Source of the DNA: an uncultured Bacteroidota bacterium
Lineage (GTDB): Bacteria; Bacteroidota; Bacteroidia; Bacteroidales; P3
Direction: 5' to 3'
DNA length: 10,518 bases
Assembly (NCBI GenBank): GCA_900545215.1
Contig: UQXW01000062.1
Location: 1 to 10,518, forward strand
This document shows positions 7,443 to 10,518 of this stretch, piece by piece. Made by a program: the position numbers and the translations under genes. Below the pieces are notes generated by a model. That model did not search any database, was not told the DNA's origin, and saw nothing but the letters and a program-made list of their open reading frames with translations. Within the stretch, counting starts at the first letter, position 1. Every line of letters starts with the position of its first letter.

Positions 7443-7701
7443 TTAGTTTTATATCCCGCAACCGGAAGTATGTACGATCCAACAGTAAATCGAGCTGTAG
7501 AATAACAATTTCAAGAAAGTATTACATACGCGAAGAGCATAACGGACATAGATACTTATCAGATGCTGTTACGATGAGAAAACGAACAAGCCACACATTT
7601 TCAACGAAAAAAAAGACCTATCATTGAAACGATATGATGAAGCCAGAATTGTATTTAACGAATAATTTGTCGTTTATCAGTAAGCTGTTTCAATATTTTA
7701 C
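7443..7701 (+). other. Intergenic stretch with no recognisable gene
   Basis: About 260 nt of AT-rich DNA. The longest plausible plus-strand frame is 28 codons (7634-7720); it runs through the following promoter box, has no ribosome-binding site, and is not credible. I see no tRNA, no long repeat and no recognisable remnant of a transposase. Confidence 0.5.
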
Positions 7702-7709
7702 TATCTTTG
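7702..7709 (+). promoter_or_regulatory. Probable promoter -7 box of the hxs operon
   Basis: TATCTTTG matches the TAnnTTTG consensus exactly as in the two minus-strand promoters of this window. No clear -33 TTG lies 17-23 nt upstream. The predicted transcript would start near 7716 with a leader of about 255 nt before hxsD. That leader includes a hairpin (CGAATAG 7714-7720 with CTATTCG 7729-7735) and the large palindrome at 7753-7921. It could instead drive a separate small RNA. Confidence 0.55.
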
Positions 7710-7742
7710 CAATCGAATAGGAACAGTTCTATTCGAGACATT

Positions 7743-7931
7743 ATGAATTAAAAGAAGCGTTATGCTTATCTTGTAGTCAAGAACCTGAGAAATTTGAGAC
7801 AAGTATACAAGGGTGAGCATAGTGGTTCTCGCTTCACAGCGTGGGCTACTTGTTACATTGTATACTTCAGGTTTTCTCAGGACCTTTGACTAAACGTAGC
7901 ATTGCGGTACCACGCTTCTCCATGAATTAAA
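7743..7931 (+). mobile_element. Palindromic MITE-like element with 10-bp flanking direct repeats (putative)
   Basis: The 10-mer ATGAATTAAA occurs at 7743-7752 and 7922-7931, flanking a 169-nt imperfect palindrome. Five helices nest in order: AGAAGCGT/ACGCTTCT (7753-7760/7912-7919), ATGCT/AGCAT (7762-7766/7898-7902), TAGTCAA/TTGACTA (7774-7780/7886-7892), CCTGAGAAA/TTTCTCAGG (7784-7792/7873-7881) and AAGTATACAA/TTGTATACTT (7801-7810/7858-7867). That is 39 base pairs, with a 47-nt centre. No coding capacity is seen. Terminal inverted repeats plus a perfect target-like duplication fit a miniature inverted-repeat transposable element. A structured hxs leader or small RNA is the main alternative, because a promoter box lies just upstream. 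Confidence 0.5.
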
Positions 7932-7970
7932 TACTTAATTGTCTTTTGGTGCCGGAGACATGAAAATAAT

Positions 7971-8306
7971 ATGACAAATATAAATTTTCCGGTAATAGAA
8001 CTCGAAAACAACAAATTTCAAGTTTTTGCAGATTTGAGTATCTATACAAAAGAGGTTATAATCGCTGCAACTTACAAGTTCTCTCATCTGTACTATATCC
8101 ACATAGCAACAGATAACGAAAACTCTAATATCGTACGGATAATTTTTGAACCCAAAAACGAAAACTCTGAAACAGAAAAGGCAGCTAAGCAATTTTGCAA
8201 TGAACTTATTGACCAACAACTACGCCAAAATGTCAACGTTCAATTTGGGCATATAAGGGATATGATAGTTGAAGAAGCTTTCAAACCAATAAATACGAAA
8301 CAATGA
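7971..8306 (+). CDS. hxsD: His-Xaa-Ser system protein HxsD
   Basis: This 111-residue protein without signal peptide or membrane segment fits HxsD, the small conserved partner in His-Xaa-Ser loci. The family motif, roughly LLNDYxLRE, corresponds to FCNELIDQQLRQNV (75-88). The family's C-terminal helix matches IRDMIVEEAF (95-104). HxsD has no known catalytic activity; a scaffold or substrate-presenting role for the two radical SAM enzymes is an inference. The start is the ATG at 7971. An ATG at 7960 gives only a four-codon frame ending in the hxsD start (ATGA). GGAG at 7954-7957 is a distant ribosome-binding candidate. The stop overlaps the hxsB start by 4 nt (ATGA), indicating translational coupling. 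Confidence 0.85.
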   Translation: MTNINFPVIELENNKFQVFADLSIYTKEVIIAATYKFSHLYYIHIATDNENSNIVRIIFEPKNENSETEKAAKQFCNELIDQQLRQNVNVQFGHIRDMIVEEAFKPINTKQ

Positions 8307-9727
8307 ATTATCAATTGCTCCCATTTCGCTTCGAGCGATTTAACGAGAATGAATACTTGTTGACAAATGAAGTTGGTGAATATATTTTCTTGAAGAATGA
8401 AGATTTCCATCACTTTATAAATGGAAGAATGGATGTACATAGTGATTTGTTCTACGATATAAAGTCGAAACAAATAGCCACAACTGATTGCGTAGAAGAT
8501 GTTGTGCAAATGCTTGCCACAAAATTTCGTACGAAGAAAAGCATTCTACGAGATTTCACTTCACTACACATGATTGTTCCCACCTTACGTTGCAACTCCA
8601 ATTGCATATATTGCCAAGTGGCTCGCAAAAATATCAATGACTATTCTGCTGACATGACAAAACGAACAGCCAAAAATGTAGTAAAAACCATCTTTCAATC
8701 TCCATCGCCATACATAAAAATAGAATTTCAAGGAGGAGATCCTTCTACTGACTTCAATATGGTCAAATATATCATAGAAGAAGCCGAATGGCAAAACTTG
8801 TTCAAGAAAAGAGAATTGGATTTCGTCATTTGCACCAATCTTACGTTACTCAACGAAGATATGGTGAAATATCTGAAAAAACACAAATGTATGATTTCTA
8901 CTTCTTTGGATGGACCCAAAGATTTGCACGACATGAATCGTCCACTGCAAAATCGAGAATTAGACCATCACGCCATCTTTGAAAAGAACCTTTCTATGAT
9001 ACGGCAGATATGGGGTGACAGCGATTGTGTTTCGGCTCTGATGACCACTTCTAAACATAGTTTGGGGCGTTTCAAGGATATTATCGATGAATATATACGT
9101 TTGGGATTTAACAATATCTTCTTACGCTCGCTTAATCCTTATGGTTTTGCCAAGCAATATAAGGAAAGAATTGCTTATCCTGTGGAGGAGTTCATCACTA
9201 ACTATAAAGAAGGCTTGGATTATATCATTGAATTGAACAAACAAGGAACTTTCTTTGTGGAAGGTTTTGCTGCTTTGTTACTGAAACGCATGCTGACTCC
9301 GTTTGCTACAGGTTTTGTTGATTTGCAATCACCTGCCGGAGTGGGTATTGCAGGAGCAATCTATGATTATGACGGTAATGTATATGTTTCGGATGAAGCC
9401 CGTATGATGGCACGTTTCAAAAATTACTATTTCCGATTGGGTAATGTAAACGAGAACAGCTATCAAGAAATGTTCAATGGCGAATTGCTTCATCATATCA
9501 TTGCCTCCGCTTGCAATGAATGTTTACCTGTTTGCGCTGAATGTGTATTCCAACCCTATTGTGGTGCTGACCCCGTTCGTAATATGTCTGAGCAAGGCGA
9601 TATGATAGGCTTTAGACCGACAAACGAAATGTGTAAGAAAACAAAAGCTATCATACACTATCTGTTTGAGTTATTACAAAAACACGACCCAGAGATAAAC
9701 AGAATATTTTGGTCTTGGTTAAATTGA
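8303..9727 (+). CDS. hxsB: His-Xaa-Ser system radical SAM maturase HxsB
   Basis: This 474-residue radical SAM enzyme has its 4Fe-4S ligands in CNSNCIYC (C97, C101, C104) and the SAM-binding GGDPS at 144-148. The N-terminal segment (YQLLPFRFERFNENEYLLTN) is typical of HxsB. The C-terminus carries a SPASM-like cysteine cluster (C404, C407, C411, C414, C420, C444) for auxiliary iron-sulfur clusters, as in peptide-modifying maturases. With HxsC it is expected to modify the repeat protein HxsA; the chemistry is not established as far as I know. All catalytic motifs and the full length are present, so the gene looks intact. It overlaps hxsD by 4 nt, and hxsC starts 7 nt after its stop. Confidence 0.93.
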   Translation: MNYQLLPFRFERFNENEYLLTNEVGEYIFLKNEDFHHFINGRMDVHSDLFYDIKSKQIATTDCVEDVVQMLATKFRTKKSILRDFTSLHMIVPTLRCNSNCIYCQVARKNINDYSADMTKRTAKNVVKTIFQSPSPYIKIEFQGGDPSTDFNMVKYIIEEAEWQNLFKKRELDFVICTNLTLLNEDMVKYLKKHKCMISTSLDGPKDLHDMNRPLQNRELDHHAIFEKNLSMIRQIWGDSDCVSALMTTSKHSLGRFKDIIDEYIRLGFNNIFLRSLNPYGFAKQYKERIAYPVEEFITNYKEGLDYIIELNKQGTFFVEGFAALLLKRMLTPFATGFVDLQSPAGVGIAGAIYDYDGNVYVSDEARMMARFKNYYFRLGNVNENSYQEMFNGELLHHIIASACNECLPVCAECVFQPYCGADPVRNMSEQGDMIGFRPTNEMCKKTKAIIHYLFELLQKHDPEINRIFWSWLN

Positions 9728-9734
9728 TTGCGTT

Positions 9735-10518
9735 ATGAAACAAATTCAAGGGACTTCATATAACATAGAAGACGACATAGTAGGGCGCATTACCTTTGGT
9801 AAAGGTAATTTGTTTGGGCGTTCCAACAATATATTGGTTTGTAATGATACGAATAAACCCGCATTCGGTTATTTAGCTACTATTACAGCGTGTGCAACTT
9901 TCATAAGCAAAGTAAAACCTTACTGTATAGTGAATAACATTAGCGATTTTCACGAAGGAGATATAGTTGTTGTTAATAAACAGGGAGAAATCATATTTGT
10001 ATATGAAATTAACTCCCACCACAATGCGTTGATGGCAACTGAGCGTTGTAACCATCGTTGCATTATGTGCCCACAACCTCCTATCTTACAAGAGAAAGAT
10101 AAAACGCCGTTCAATCTGAGGCTTATCTCTTTAATGAATAATAATACACAAGAGATTGGTATAACAGGAGGAGAACCTACGCTCATTGGTGATAATCTCT
10201 TTACGTTGATAAATCAAATTAAAAAAGAATTACCAAAAACAGCTATCAGCATTCTTTCTAATGGAGTAAAATTCGCAGATAAGGAATATGCCATAAAATT
10301 GGCAAAATGTCGGCATCAGGATTTACAAATAGACATACCGTTGTTCTCGGATATTGCAGAAGAGCACAATCGTATAGTAGGAGTTAAGACATTTTATAAA
10401 ACGGTACAAGGATTATACAACCTTGCGATATTTCATCTGCGTATTGGACTTCGCATAGTCGTCCATAAACAGACCTACAAGCGATTACCTCAGTTTGCAG
10501 ATTTCATCTATCATAACT
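9735..10518 (+). CDS. hxsC: His-Xaa-Ser system radical SAM maturase HxsC (3' end outside window)
   Basis: The frame from the ATG at 9735 is open for 261 codons to the window edge. It contains ATERCNHRCIMCPQPP with radical SAM ligands C105, C109 and C112. ITGGEPTLIGD (143-153) holds the SAM-binding GGEP. LSNGVKFADKEYAIKLA and IDIPLFSDIAEEHNRIVG (199-216), then LRIVVHKQTYKRLPQFADFI, are typical of HxsC. The first 95 residues form an N-terminal domain before the radical SAM barrel. It is the second enzyme of the HxsB/HxsC pair and is expected to act in the cytoplasm on HxsA. It starts 7 nt after hxsB, in the same operon. The C-terminal part lies past the window. Confidence 0.92.
   Translation, partial: MKQIQGTSYNIEDDIVGRITFGKGNLFGRSNNILVCNDTNKPAFGYLATITACATFISKVKPYCIVNNISDFHEGDIVVVNKQGEIIFVYEINSHHNALMATERCNHRCIMCPQPPILQEKDKTPFNLRLISLMNNNTQEIGITGGEPTLIGDNLFTLINQIKKELPKTAISILSNGVKFADKEYAIKLAKCRHQDLQIDIPLFSDIAEEHNRIVGVKTFYKTVQGLYNLAIFHLRIGLRIVVHKQTYKRLPQFADFIYHN

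Noticed and set aside
7634..7720. A 28-codon plus-strand ORF before the hxs promoter
   Set aside because: It has no ribosome-binding site, overlaps the TATCTTTG box and continues into a hairpin; it is unlikely to be translated.
7801..7867. Invertible promoter flanked by AAGTATACAA inverted repeats (phase variation)
   Set aside because: The 47-nt spacer has no TAnnTTTG box on either strand, and the repeats are part of a larger nested palindrome rather than discrete recombinase sites.
7753..7921. Retron msr-msd type RNA
   Set aside because: The long foldback recalls one, but there is no reverse transcriptase gene in the window and the next gene is hxsD.
7361..7970. A hidden hxsA-like gene with His-Xaa-Ser repeats
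   Set aside because: No open frame of useful length and no H-x-S repeats in this stretch; hxsA is expected downstream of hxsC.
7960..7974. Four-codon ORF (ATG AAA ATA ATA TGA) overlapping the hxsD start
   Set aside because: Too short to claim as a leader peptide; the GGAG at 7954-7957 is poorly placed (about 2 nt before its ATG) and may serve hxsD instead.

Overview
The window looks like a Bacteroidetes (probably Bacteroidales) chromosome. The evidence is a set of TAnnTTTG promoter boxes (TATCTTTG three times, TACCTTTG and TAAGTTTG once each), a zinc-independent type B L31, a multi-repeat DUF349 protein, the Bacteroidetes GlmU-like nucleotidyltransferase family, and a TonB-dependent receptor paired with an acidic-tailed lipoprotein. 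Strong Shine-Dalgarno sequences are mostly missing, as expected for the phylum.

Positions 1-3960 are a housekeeping block on the minus strand. Read from its 5' end it holds the DUF349 protein (3834-1954), type B ribosomal protein L31 (1831-1571) with a strong hairpin terminator, then a GlmU-like sugar-nucleotide enzyme (1430-252). The last of these is followed after 6 nt by the first 81 codons of Lon protease, which runs off the left edge.

Positions 4024-7442 are a plus-strand vitamin B12 uptake operon. A cobalamin riboswitch (about 4037-4217, with an expression platform to about 4245) precedes a BtuB-type TonB-dependent receptor. The next gene encodes a lipoprotein with propeller-like repeats that fits BtuG, the surface B12-capturing partner of BtuB in gut Bacteroidetes. 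A long hairpin terminator closes the unit.

Positions 7443-7970 have no convincing gene. They hold a promoter box and a 169-bp imperfect palindrome (7753-7921) flanked by a perfect 10-bp direct repeat. This looks like a small non-autonomous mobile element or a highly structured leader RNA.

Positions 7971-10518 are the start of a His-Xaa-Ser (Hxs) peptide-modification locus: hxsD, hxsB and the 5' part of hxsC, tightly packed and co-directional. HxsB and HxsC are paired radical SAM enzymes. The expected substrate gene hxsA, with its His-Xaa-Ser repeats, is not in the window and probably lies just past the right edge. These genes favour AT-ending codons compared with the btu genes, which suggests an accessory, possibly transferred, island placed after the B12 operon.
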